Positions 47,776 through 59,089 of a stretch of DNA of 64,000 nucleotides are shown here, piece by piece. The notes under the pieces were generated by a model. It was not told where the DNA came from, did not search any database, and saw nothing but the letters and a program-made list of their open reading frames with translations. The translations under genes and the position numbers were made by a program. Numbering within the stretch: position 1 is the stretch's first letter; every line of letters starts with the position of its first letter. Source of the stretch: Haematobia irritans (taxonomy: Eukaryota > Arthropoda > Insecta > Diptera > Muscidae); NCBI RefSeq assembly GCF_050003625.1, contig NC_134401.1, positions 91,304,852 through 91,368,851 of the forward strand. The letters run 5' to 3'.

Positions 47776-49085
47776 TTTTATACCCTCCACCATAGGATGG
47801 GGGGTATATTAACTTTGTCATTCCGTTTGTAACACATCGAAATTTTGCTCTAAGACCCCATAAAGTACATAAATTCTGCGTCGTGGTGAAATTCTGAATC
47901 GATCTAAGCATGTCCGTCCCTCCGTCCGTCCGTCTGTTGAAATCACGCTAACTTTCGAACGAAACAAGTTATCGACTCTAAACTTGGCACAAGTAGTTGT
48001 TATTAATGTAGGTCGGATGGTATTGCAAATGGAACATATCGGTTCACGTTTACATATAGCCCCATATAAACGGACCCCCAGATTTGGATTGCGGAGCCTC
48101 AAAGAGAAGCATATTTCATCCGATCTGGATGAAATTTGGTACATGGTGTTGGCATATGGTCTCTAACAACCATGCACAAATTGGTCCACATCGGTCCATA
48201 ATTATATATAGCCCCCATGTAAACCGATCCCCAGATTTGGCGTGCGGAACCTCAAAGAGAAGCAACTTTCATCCGATCCGGCTGAAATTTGGTAAATGGT
48301 GTTGGTACATAGTCTCTAACAATTATGCAAAAATTGGTCCACATCGGTCCATAATTATATATAGCCCCCATATAAACCGATCCCCAGATTTGGCTCGCGG
48401 AGCCTCAAAGAGAAGCAAATTTCATCTGATCCGGCTGACATTTGGTACATGGTGTTAGTATAGGGTCTCTAATGACGATGCAAAAAATGGTCCACATCGG
48501 TCCTTAATTATATATAGCCCCCATATAAACCGATCCACCAATTTGGCTTACGGAGCCTCTAAGAGAAGCAAATTTCATCCGATCCTGTTGAAATTTGATA
48601 CATGGTGTCAGAATATGATCTCTAACAACCATGCAAGAAATGGTCCACATCGGTCCTTAATTATATATAGCCCCCATATAAACCGATCCCCAGATTTGGC
48701 TTGTGGAGCCTCAAAGAGAAGCAAATTTCATCCGATCCGGCAAAAATTGGTCCATATGCAAAAATTGGTCCATAATTATATATAGCCCCAATATAAACCG
48801 ATTCCCAGATTTGCCTGGCGGAGCTTCAAAGAGAAGCAAATTTCATCCGATCCGGCTGAAATTTGGTACATGGTGTTGGCACATGGTCTCCAACAACCAT
48901 GCAAAAAATGGTTCATATCGGTTCATAATAATATATAGCCTCTTGAAAGAGCAAACTTCATCCGATCCGGTTGATATTTGGTACATTTCGCTAGTATATG
49001 GACGATGACAACCATGCCAAAATTTGTCCGTATCCATCTATATTATATATAGCCCCCAAATAAATCGATCCCCAATCACAGAAAA
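47776..49085 (-). mobile_element. HINE-A copy f, lacking its 5' block
   Basis: The terminal hairpin ATACCCTCCACCATAGGATG is at 47781, GTCY tract at 47912-47935, then about six 153-bp units (one shortened near 48740). It stops at the ATAAATCGATCCCCAATCAC segment. The AACAAGTA block is absent; minisatellite follows. Confidence 0.85.
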
Positions 49086-49104
49086 ATCACGATTGCCAAT
49101 CGAG

Positions 49105-49295
49105 CCAATCGAGAAAATTTTGTCAAAATTTTATTTCTATTGAAAATTTTTTCAACATTTCATATCATTAGGAAATTTTATCAAAATATAATTTTTATAT
49201 AAAATTTGGTAAAACAATTATTTCTATAGAAAATTTTGTCAAAATTTTATTTCGATCGAAAATTTTGTCAAAATTTTATTTCTATAGAAAATTTT
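49105..49295 (+). repeat. 29-bp minisatellite, split by M7
   Basis: About seven units. The array resumes at 52319-52372 across the M7 insertion (GAAAATTTT before, TTGTCAGAATTTTATTT after). Confidence 0.85.
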
Positions 49296-52200
49296 CACGC
49301 AGAGAAGAAACATGATTGCCACAATCATATTCGAAGAGCAAAATAATATGATAGCAGCTATTTTTGCGGCGACCATGTAACATTTTAACCTGCAACCATG
49401 TTGGCTCAGTGAACATGGTTCTAAGAAAAATACAATTGTCCTCATCTAAAATGTTATTATATTGATAAAAAGAATTTTGTTTCCATTAAAAGACAATGGT
49501 CACGATCTAAAATGTTATGTTATTCGTCAAAAATGTTTTTCTTCTAGTTAAAAGAACATGGTCACAACCTAAAATGTTTTGATTTTTATGAAAAAACTTT
49601 TTTCGTCGTCGAAAAAAGGACGCCACTTGAGAAAAGAAAACACAAAATCAACTTTATTTATTTGTTTTTATACCCACCACCATAGGATGGGGGGTATATT
49701 AACTTTGTCATTCCGTTTGTAACACATCGAAATATTGCTCTAAGACCCCATAAAGTATATATATTCTGGGTCGTGGTGAAATTCTGAGTCGATCTGAGCA
49801 TGTCCGTCCGTCCGTCCGTCCGTCCGTCCGTCCGTCCGTCCGTCCGTCCGTCTGTTGAAATCACGCTAACTTCCGAACGAAACAAGCTATCGACTTGAAA
49901 CTTGGCACAAGTAGTTGTTATTGATGTAGGTCGGATGGTATTGCAAATGGGCCATATCGGTCCACTTTTACGTATAGCCCCCATATAAACGGACCCCAAA
50001 ATTTGGCTTGCGAGGCCTCTAGGAGAAGCAAATTTCATCCGATCCGGCTGAAATTTGGTACATGGTGTTAGTATATGGTCTCTAACAATCATGCAAAAAT
50101 TGGTCCACATCGGTCCATAATTATATATAGCCCCCATATAAACCGATCCCCCGATTTGGCTTGCGAGGCCCCTAAGAGAAGCAAATTTCATCCGATCCGG
50201 CTAAAATTTGGTACATGGTATCAGTATATGGTCTCTAACAACCATGCAAAAATTGGTCCACATCGGTCCATAATTATATATAGTCCCCATATAAACCGAT
50301 CCCCCGATTTGGCTTGCGAGGCCTCTAAGAGAAGCAAATTTCATCCGATCCGGCTGAAATTTGGTACATGGTGTAAGTATATGGTATCTAACAACCATGC
50401 AAAAATTGGTCCACATCGGTCCATAATTATATATAGCCCCCATATAAACCGATCCCCCGATTTGGCTTGCGAGGCCTCTAAGAGAAGCAAATTTCATCCG
50501 ATCCGGCTGAAATTTGGTACGTGATGTTAGTATATGGTCTCTAACAACCATGCAAAAATTGGTCCACATCGGTTCATAATTATATATAGCCCCCATATAA
50601 ACCGATCACCAGATTTGACCTCCGGAACCTCTTGGAAGACCAAAATTCATCTGATTCAGTTGAAATTTGGTACGTGGTGTTTATATATGGCCTCAAACTC
50701 CCATGCAAAAATTGGTCGATATCGGTCCATAATTATATATAGGCCCCATATAAACCGATCCCCAGATTTGACCTCCAGAGCCCCTTGGAAGAGCAAAATT
50801 CTTCCCATTCGGTTGAAATTTGGTACGTGATGTTAGTATATGGTATCCAACAACCATGCAGAAATTGGTTCCTATCAGTCCATAATTATATATAGCTCCC
50901 ATATAAACCGATCCCCAGATTTGACCTCCGGTGCCTTTTGGAGAAGCAAAATTCATCCGATCTGCTTGAAATTTGGTACGTGGTGGTAGTATATGATATT
51001 TAACAACCATGCCAAAAGTGGTCCATATTAGTCCATAATCGTACATAGCCCCATATAAACCGATCCCGAGATTTGGTTTTGGAACCTCTTGGAGGAGCAA
51101 ATTTCTTCCGAGTGAGTTGAAATTTGGTACATTGTGCTAGTATATGGTCGTTAACAACCATGCTTAACTAGGTCCATATCGGTCTATAGTTATATATGGC
51201 CCTCAGATAAATCGATCCCCAATCACACAAAAATTGGTCCATATCAAGTTCATAATTGTATATAGCCCCCATATAAGCGACCCCCATATTTCAATTCTGG
51301 CTCTCTACGTACAAAAAGTCCATATCGATTCGTAATTATTTGTAGACTTAACTATACATAACTTTTTTGTCTAATATATACCATGTATGGACTAAATCAC
51401 AATTTAGAAAACGATGTTAAGAAGTTTTAAGATACCACAACCCAAGTAATTCGATTGTGGATGATAGTCTTTCGTAGAAGTTTCTACGCAATCCATGGTG
51501 GTGGGTACATAAGATTCGGCCTGGCCGAACTTGCGGCCGTATATACTTGTTATTTATTTATAAACTAATTCATTGTTTATTTGTATTTATAATGTCGTGC
51601 AAGCAAACTTCACATATTTTTACATACTCTACTTTGGTTCAATTTCAACAATAAGTAATCATATTTACTTCGAGCCCATCAAACGTACAAACGCAGACAT
51701 CATGTAACTGCAAATAAAAATAAATTATACCATATATCAAAATGCAGAACAAAAACCAGGTATATTTTTTTTTTCAATTACACTTTCCTTTTTTGTATTC
51801 ACATAAAACCACGTGCCATTTCTGAATAAATAAATTAACACAAAACACAATAATTCCGTATTCTCCGTCCATTCCAAGAAACAATCAACACACTACTGAC
51901 GCGCAAAATGAAAATCGTTTGTACCTGCTCAATGTTTTTATAAAATTCTTGTCGCTCCAAAAAAATTAAATGGTCACGAAAACAATGTACATGGTCTTTA
52001 TGGCCATGTAATGGTTGTAGACATGTCTATACGTAAACTATAAAAATACTTTTTTCTCTGCAAAAAAGTAAAAAAATTGAATGGTCAGATACATGATTTT
52101 CCTGACGATATAATGGTCTCAAATTCTATCATTTAAATAATAGAACATGTTTGCGGCATTTGAGAACCATTTAAATGCTTATTGCCAACATATATTTTTC

Positions 52201-52318
52201 TCCGCTCGAAAATTATTTTTACAAAGACAAACTACATGGTTTTCGCGACAATTACATACTCTAAATAAGCATTAAATGGATGCGGCAACCATGTCCAAAC
52301 ATGTTTTTTCTGTGCGTG
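49296..52318. mobile_element. TIR element M7, with nested HINE-A
   Basis: Left CACGCAGAGAAGAAACATG, right (inverted) CACGCACAGAAAAAACATG: about 23-bp TIRs with a few mismatches. The minisatellite is interrupted with TT on both sides. Excluding HINE-A (49665-51551) it is about 1.1 kb, rich in ACCATGT/ACATGGT motifs in both orientations and non-coding. Confidence 0.7.
49665..51551 (-). mobile_element. HINE-A copy g: left arm of giant inverted repeat
   Basis: Complete copy in minus orientation: terminal hairpin at about 49671, GTCY tract 49802-49855 (expanded), about eight 153-bp units, and the 5' block TTCGGCCTGGCCGAA to AACAAGTA at 51551. Every position compared with 53228-55114 reads as an exact complement (coordinates sum to 104779), and the frames of 149, 131, 135 and 98 codons have identical translations. 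Confidence 0.92.
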
Positions 52319-52480
52319 TTGTCAGAATTTTATTTCTGTAGAAAATTTTGTCAAAATGTTATTTCTATAGAAAGTTTATGAAGCATTTCATATTTGGAGA
52401 TGAACATTTTGCAAAATCTTCCAAAACACCAAGAATTCTACCAATCTACCAAACAGAAAAAAATTTGCCATTTTTGGTAG
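52319..52480 (+). repeat. Minisatellite remnant and flank
   Basis: Two units to about 52372, then sequence containing TCCAAAACACCAAGAATTCTACC, a border resembling other arrays. Confidence 0.5.
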
Positions 52481-52487
52481 AATCGTG

Positions 52488-53010
52488 TCCATAATCGTAT
52501 ATAGCCCCCATATAAAGCGACCCCCATATTTCAATTGCCTCACAAAAGTTCATATCGGTTCGTAATTATTTTTCCCTATATATACCGGTCAAGAACTGAA
52601 TATATACGTATTTTATCGACCTTTCTTTTGTCTACTATATATCAAGTAATTTAATCGTGGATGACCGTCTTTAGTAGAAGTTTCTACGCAATCCATGGTG
52701 GTACCCTCCACCATAAAATTCGGCCTGGCCGAACTTACGGCCGTATATACACCCAGAGAAGGAATATGATCACCTCAAACATGTTTTAAGAGCAAAATGT
52801 TATTTTTGGGTGGTGACCATGTAACATAGTTTTCGCAACCATGTTATTTTCTCGGAAATCATGTATCTGATTTCGGAAAGCAGGTTATATTTGACGAGAA
52901 AATAACATTTTAGTGACAAACATGTTACATGGTCACCATACAAAAATAACATTTTGCTCTTGAAACATGTTTGATGTGATCATATTCCTTCTCTGCGTGT
53001 ACTTGTTTTA
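52488..53010 (-). mobile_element. HINE-A copy h, 5' end only, split by M7-like element
   Basis: Minus orientation: ATATAGCCCCCATATAAAGC, then the palindrome TTCGGCCTGGCCGAA and GGCCGTATA. A 250-bp element intervenes, and CTTGTTTT completes the AACAAG end. Confidence 0.8.
52750..52999. mobile_element. M7-related short TIR element
   Basis: CACCCAGAGAAGGAATATGA and inverted CACGCAGAGAAGGAATATGA bound 250 bp. TA is duplicated (52748-52749, 53000-53001). The inverted arms extend about 80 bp (TCAAACATGTTTYAAGAGCA), so it can fold back. Confidence 0.85.
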
Positions 53011-53227
53011 ACTTTAATCTTATTGTTATTATCATTTTTTTGTTGGGGTTAAAAAGAAAAAAATTTCAAATTGATAATTGTTGATAAAAACGAGCTCGAG
53101 GTCTGGATGATTAATTTTTATTTATTCAATATTTCGTCTTTTCATTGAAAGACTTCATGGAATGGAAAATCTACATACAGGAAAATCTACATACAGGTCG
53201 AATATAATAAAAACATCCATAATATAA
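53011..53227. other. Spacer, unassigned
   Basis: AT-rich with a short direct repeat (AAAATCTACATACAGG twice near 53167-53200). No gene. Confidence 0.4.
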
Positions 53228-55114
53228 AACAAGTATATACGGCCGCAAGTTCGGCCAGGCCGAATCTTATGTACCCACCACCATGGATTGCGTAGAAACT
53301 TCTACGAAAGACTATCATCCACAATCGAATTACTTGGGTTGTGGTATCTTAAAACTTCTTAACATCGTTTTCTAAATTGTGATTTAGTCCATACATGGTA
53401 TATATTAGACAAAAAAGTTATGTATAGTTAAGTCTACAAATAATTACGAATCGATATGGACTTTTTGTACGTAGAGAGCCAGAATTGAAATATGGGGGTC
53501 GCTTATATGGGGGCTATATACAATTATGAACTTGATATGGACCAATTTTTGTGTGATTGGGGATCGATTTATCTGAGGGCCATATATAACTATAGACCGA
53601 TATGGACCTAGTTAAGAATGGTTGTTAACGACCATATACTAGCACAATGTACCAAATTTCAACTCACTCGGAAGAAATTTGCTCCTCCAAGAGGTTCCAA
53701 AACCAAATCTCGGGATCGGTTTATATGGGGCTATGTACGATTATGGACTAATATGGACCACTTTTGGCATGGTTGTTAAATATCATATACTACCACCACG
53801 TACCAAATTTCAAGCAGATCGGATGAATTTTGCTTCTCCAAAAGGCACCGGAGGTCAAATCTGGGGATCGGTTTATATGGGAGCTATATATAATTATGGA
53901 CTGATAGGAACCAATTTCTGCATGGTTGTTGGATACCATATACTAACATCACGTACCAAATTTCAACCGAATGGGAAGAATTTTGCTCTTCCAAGGGGCT
54001 CTGGAGGTCAAATCTGGGGATCGGTTTATATGGGGCCTATATATAATTATGGACCGATATCGACCAATTTTTGCATGGGAGTTTGAGGCCATATATAAAC
54101 ACCACGTACCAAATTTCAACTGAATCAGATGAATTTTGGTCTTCCAAGAGGTTCCGGAGGTCAAATCTGGTGATCGGTTTATATGGGGGCTATATATAAT
54201 TATGAACCGATGTGGACCAATTTTTGCATGGTTGTTAGAGACCATATACTAACATCACGTACCAAATTTCAGCCGGATCGGATGAAATTTGCTTCTCTTA
54301 GAGGCCTCGCAAGCCAAATCGGGGGATCGGTTTATATGGGGGCTATATATAATTATGGACCGATGTGGACCAATTTTTGCATGGTTGTTAGATACCATAT
54401 ACTTACACCATGTACCAAATTTCAGCCGGATCGGATGAAATTTGCTTCTCTTAGAGGCCTCGCAAGCCAAATCGGGGGATCGGTTTATATGGGGACTATA
54501 TATAATTATGGACCGATGTGGACCAATTTTTGCATGGTTGTTAGAGACCATATACTGATACCATGTACCAAATTTTAGCCGGATCGGATGAAATTTGCTT
54601 CTCTTAGGGGCCTCGCAAGCCAAATCGGGGGATCGGTTTATATGGGGGCTATATATAATTATGGACCGATGTGGACCAATTTTTGCATGATTGTTAGAGA
54701 CCATATACTAACACCATGTACCAAATTTCAGCCGGATCGGATGAAATTTGCTTCTCCTAGAGGCCTCGCAAGCCAAATTTTGGGGTCCGTTTATATGGGG
54801 GCTATACGTAAAAGTGGACCGATATGGCCCATTTGCAATACCATCCGACCTACATCAATAACAACTACTTGTGCCAAGTTTCAAGTCGATAGCTTGTTTC
54901 GTTCGGAAGTTAGCGTGATTTCAACAGACGGACGGACGGACGGACGGACGGACGGACGGACGGACGGACGGACGGACATGCTCAGATCGACTCAGAATTT
55001 CACCACGACCCAGAATATATATACTTTATGGGGTCTTAGAGCAATATTTCGATGTGTTACAAACGGAATGACAAAGTTAATATACCCCCCATCCTATGGT
55101 GGTGGGTATAAAAA
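53228..55114 (+). mobile_element. HINE-A copy i: right arm of giant inverted repeat
   Basis: Complete copy in plus orientation: AACAAGTATATACGGCCG, TTCGGCCAGGCCGAA, TACCCACCACCATGG, about eight 153-bp units, an expanded GACG tract (54926-54977) and the hairpin TCCTATGGTGGTGGGTATAAA. The distinctive CCACCACC variant of the subterminal motif is shared with copy g. Confidence 0.92.
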
Positions 55115-55476
55115 ATCATATAAAAAATCGATATGAATTTCAATAAATAACATAAAGTTATTTTTTGATTAAAAAACAAGTAAGGAAAGTCTAAAGTCGG
55201 GCGGGACCGACTATATTACACCATGCACCACTTTTTGGATCCACATTTTCCATCCTGTGCAAAATTTAAAGTAAATTGGGGCAAAATTCTGGCTTCTGGG
55301 GCCATATGCGGCGAAAGATATATATATGGGAGCTATATCTAAACCTGAATCGATTTCAACCAAATGCGGCACACTTTACGACACTATCAATTGCACTCTT
55401 TGCGCAAAATTTAAAGGAAATCAGGCTGAAATTCTGGCTTCTTGCACCAAATTAGTAGATATCGTGCGAAAGATAT

Positions 55477-56338
55477 AAAGGGTGATTTGTTAAGAGCTTG
55501 ATAACTTTTTTTAAAAAAAAAACGCATAAAATTTGCAAAATCTCATCGGTTCTTTATTTGAAACGTTAGATTGGTCCATGACATTTACTTTTTGAAGATA
55601 ATTTCATTTAAATGTTGACCGCGGCTGCGTCTTAGGTGGTCCATTCGGAAAGTCCAATTTTGGGCAACTTTTTCGAGCATTTCGGCCGGAATAGCCCGAA
55701 TTTCTTCGGAAATGTTGTCTTCCAAAGCTGGAATAGTTGCTGGCTTATTTCTGTAGACTTTAGACTTGACGTAGCCCCACAAAAAATAGTCTAAAGGCGT
55801 CAAATCGCATGATCTTGGTGGCCAACTTACCGGTCCATTTCTTGAGATGAATTGTTCTCCGAAGTTTTCCCTCAAAATGGCCATAGAGTCGCGAGCTGTG
55901 TGGCATGTAGCGCCATCTTGTTGAAACCACATGTCAACCAAGTTCAGTTCTTCCATTTTTGGCAACAAAAAGTTTGTTAGCATCGAACGATAGCGATCGC
56001 CATTCACCGTAACGTTGCTTCCAACAGCATCTTTGAAAAAATACGGTCCAATGATTCCACCAGCGTACAAACCACACCAAACAGTGAATTTTTCGGGATG
56101 CATGGGCAGTTCTTGAACGGCTTCTGGTTGCTCTTCACTCCAAATGCGGCAATTTTGCTTATTTACGTAGCCATTCAACCAGAAATGAGCCTCATCGCTG
56201 AACAAAATTTGTCGATAAAAAAGCGGATTTTCTGCCAACTTTTCTAGGGCCCATTCACTGAAAATTCGACGTTGTGGCTCGTTAGTAAGTCTATTCATGA
56301 TGAAATGTCAAAGCATACTGAGCATCTTTCTCTTTGAC
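55477..56338 (-). mobile_element. Mariner-group (DUF4817-type) DNA transposon, one end lost
   Basis: Left terminus AAGGGTGATTTGTTAAGAGC follows TATA in HINE-D. The other terminus is absent: sequence passes from TTTCTCTTTGAC to HINE-D 3' sequence at about 56338. Contains the transposase frame below. Confidence 0.8.
55585..56298 (-). CDS. Mariner-group transposase, N-terminally short (237 aa)
   Basis: A DDD-type transposase of the mariner superfamily, which cuts element ends and inserts them at TA. Uninterrupted frame with D35 in ILFSDEAHFW, D128 in WFQQDGATCH and D165 in PRSCDLTPLDYFLWG. The second and third aspartates are separated by 36 residues, unlike the 34 of classical mariner. Family members are usually about 350 residues with an N-terminal helix-turn-helix; here the frame starts at NEPQRRIFSEWALEKL, so the DNA-binding domain is missing. 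The catalytic part is open and could be recent, but without the N-terminus and with one element end lost it should not mobilise itself. No host gene uses it as far as I can see. Confidence 0.85.
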   Translation of the reverse strand: MNRLTNEPQRRIFSEWALEKLAENPLFYRQILFSDEAHFWLNGYVNKQNCRIWSEEQPEAVQELPMHPEKFTVWCGLYAGGIIGPYFFKDAVGSNVTVNGDRYRSMLTNFLLPKMEELNLVDMWFQQDGATCHTARDSMAILRENFGEQFISRNGPVSWPPRSCDLTPLDYFLWGYVKSKVYRNKPATIPALEDNISEEIRAIPAEMLEKVAQNWTFRMDHLRRSRGQHLNEIIFKK

Positions 56339-56502
56339 AAAAATGTTTTCACAGACAGACGGACATAGCTAGATCGACTCAGTAGCCGACCTTGACCAAT
56401 ATTGCCCAAGACACCATATGTCTATCTCCTCTCCTTCTGGGTGTTGCAAACATATGAACTAACTTCTAATACCCTGTTCCACAGTGTGACGCAGGGTATA
56501 AA

Positions 56503-57173
56503 TAGATCTTACTAAAATATAGTTATTCTCAAACGAGCTTTTAATTGTAGCTTTGTTAAGACCAAAGATGGTGGATTCGTTAGATTGATAGAATTCTGGA
56601 TGTTTTTGGTAGATTTTCCAAAACATTTCTCTCCAACTAAGAGGTACTTAATTTTTCTATAAAAATAAAATTTCTAAAAAATTTTGTATGGAAATAAAAT
56701 TATTACAAAATTGTGTAGAAGAATAAAATTTTGACATAATTTTTACAAAATTTTCTATAGAAATAAAATGTTGACAAAATTTTCTATAGAAATAAAATTT
56801 TGACAAAATTTGCTATAGAAATAAAATTAATAAAAATTAATTTTAATTAAAAATTTTTTTTAATTAAAAAATTATCTTATATTTCAAGTAAAAAATGTTT
56901 TTAAAATTAAGTCTATTTTGTAATGATCTTAAAATTAAAAAAAAATCTAGAATTTAAGGTTTTTGTTTGGTTTTGGAGACAAATCGATTATAGCTCAGCA
57001 GAGGTTTCTTTTACCAACTTTAAATCTCCTAAGTCGAAATTTTAATTTCTAGTAGCAAACAATTGCACTCGTAATTTAACAAGGAGGAATCGTTGAGCTT
57101 AAAGAATTATTTTTCAGTGAAATACTTAGTTTTTAGTACGCGCGGTATAAAAATAAACCGTCTCCAGTCCAAC
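56503..57173. repeat. Minisatellite piece and unassigned flank
   Basis: The edge TGGTAGATTTTCCAAAACAT and CAACTAAGAGGTACTTA precede about six diverged 29-bp units (56650-56830). The rest is AT-rich without motifs. The same border occurs next to the mariner remnant at 1880. Confidence 0.6.
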
Positions 57174-57320
57174 TAGGTTAGGTTAGGTGGCAGCCCGATG
57201 TATCAGGTTCACTAAGACTATTCAGTCCGTTATGATACCACAGTTGTGAACTTCTCTTTTATCACTGAGTGCTGCCCGATCCATGTTAAGCTCAATGACA
57301 AGGGACCTTCTTTTTATAAA
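57174..57320 (-). mobile_element. tRNA-derived SINE tail fragment
   Basis: AGGTTAGGTTAGGTGGCAGC, then the shared tail and part of the body, ending at CTTTTTATA. The head is missing. Confidence 0.85.
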
Positions 57321-57840
57321 CTACGATTGCCTAACCTAATATACAATACAAATTTTTAATACTGAAGACTAAAATTGCTGTGTGAACTATTGTGTATTGT
57401 GCCGGTGTTCGAGTATATTAATTTCTTTTAATATAATTGAACATCTCTGCGGTTTACAAATCGCTCTACACATCACCGCGAATATGGAGGTGAAAACAGA
57501 ATCCAAAACAATAATCACACATACAGCGATATCTGCATTTAAAATTCACGACGTCCTTTGTGAAGAAGCTAAAATTCATATATGATTATACATACACGCA
57601 ACAAAAATTCTAAAAATAAATGGAAATGGAAAATCCCAATATAAATTCAAATGTACCCAGTTGACATGAAATATTTCAAAAGAATACATGATGGCGATCT
57701 AATTTGTATTTTATTTATGTTAATTAAAATAATCTTAATATATGTACGGTAAGTGTATTTTAATTGAATTTAAATTAAATTAATGAAATATAATATAATT
57801 TGATTTAATTTTTATTTTTTTTTTTTCGAGTAAAGTTAGG
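57321..57840. other. Unassigned AT-rich interval
   Basis: No recognised motif; long AATTAAATTAA stretches near 57715-57810. Confidence 0.4.
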
Positions 57841-58094
57841 AAAATGCTTTATGCACCTGGGAGTGTGTCCACCCGTGTGCCGATCGGCAACCCCTCTTCC
57901 CTCGGGGTATAATTACCACCTCGGAACCGCTTTCGTATTACTTCAAGGTAGACCCCACGTTTTCCGTGACCATATCTTTTCAGCATCCATATTCAAGCTT
58001 AATTACTAATGAGGTACTGTCCATGTCAACCTTTTTCTTGCGGAGAACGTGTTCTACGAATCCCAGTTCCTCTTACTCTGTACCATTTTCTGCA

Positions 58095-58833
58095 TTATAT
58101 TTCTCTGAGAGACATGTCCAAATTTATCTTCAAGCGCTGTCTGTTGTTCTGTCCACCGACGATATCTAAAGAATGTATGTTCGGCATCATCCCCGCGACC
58201 TTTTCTTCTTCGTAAATAAAGTTTTCTGAGCTACATATCCCCATGCAGATGCTATCGAATGTATCTGTGAAGAGAGAGCACATCGGAGTCACGTAATACG
58301 TCACTTCCCCATATCTTCTCTCTCGCCATAAGTGTAGGTCTGCTATAAGTCGGCGTGTCCACCTACCCTTTGTATCTATCCTCCATCGTCCCTGCCATGT
58401 ATATCTGGTCTCTTGTTGAATGTTCGGTATCAAGTCCGTCGCGCCTAGAAAACCTCTTGCCGTTCGATCTCCGGGAGATCTATTGGGATTGTTCCTAATA
58501 TCACAAAAGCAACTTCCCTTGATACCATGCGGTATTCTGAAGTGATTCTCAGAGCTGCCTTTCTCTATACTGAAAGCAGCTTTTTCGCTCCTTTTCCGTC
58601 TCTGTAGAGTCGATATCCAGATCTCATATCCAGTATACTCCTCTACTGTTGGTCATCTCCATGAGAATTCCTACTCTGCTTGGAAGAGCGTCTCCAATGT
58701 TTGCTTTCTCCGTTGCGTACTCTGTCTGCTGGAATACATTAGTTTCGAGTCAAGCCTTGATTTACTGCTTTGTTGGGATAATCATGTGCATTTCTATTTC
58801 CCCAGGCACATGACGTCTTATTAGTAGTAGTAG
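58095..58833 (-). pseudogene. R1 LINE ORF2 C-terminus, copy 2
   Basis: GRWTRRLIADLHLWRERRYG is the conserved block before the C-terminal zinc region of R1 ORF2. Further on, MPNIHSLDIVGG and LDMSLREI parallel copy 1 (9300-9409). Upstream, thumb-region pieces and a LLLLIRRHVPGEIEMH-like segment at about 58790-58833 are recognisable with frame breaks. The zinc knuckle itself is not intact. Confidence 0.7.
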
Positions 58834-59089
58834 GTTAGGTTAGGTGGCAGCCCAATATATCAGGCTCACTTATGCAATGGTCACATTGGGTAAATATTTG
58901 ACAGAAATCAAAAAAGAATCCGCCGCCACAGCCAAACCAACTAACATTTTTAGCTCATATAACATCATGGTATGATTATTTTCCAAAAACGGTATCCAGA
59001 TATTCGGAAAATGATTCTGGAAAAAGTTTGACACTAATTTTGGTCAAATATTTGCCTAGTGTGACCATTATCCTTACACTATTCAAGGT
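58834..59089 (-). mobile_element. SINE/LINE tail fragment with nested short TIR element
   Basis: TAGGTTAGGTTAGGTGGCAGC and the CAGGCTCACTTA segment are the shared tail in minus orientation. It is broken by about 190 bp bounded by TGGTCACATTGGGTAAATAT and the near-complement ending GTGACCA (58878-59067), a small TIR element. CTTACACTATTCAA after it resembles the continuing tail. Confidence 0.65.

Larger units (their letters stand above)
55175..56502 (+). mobile_element. HINE-D copy with nested mariner
   Basis: Starts AACAAGTAAGGAAAGTCTAA with AGTCGGGCGGGACCGACT and ends ACGCAGGGTATAAATAG. A mariner-group element starts at about 55477. The HINE-D interior expected to the right of it is missing, so a deletion removed the right end of the mariner and part of HINE-D. 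Confidence 0.85.
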
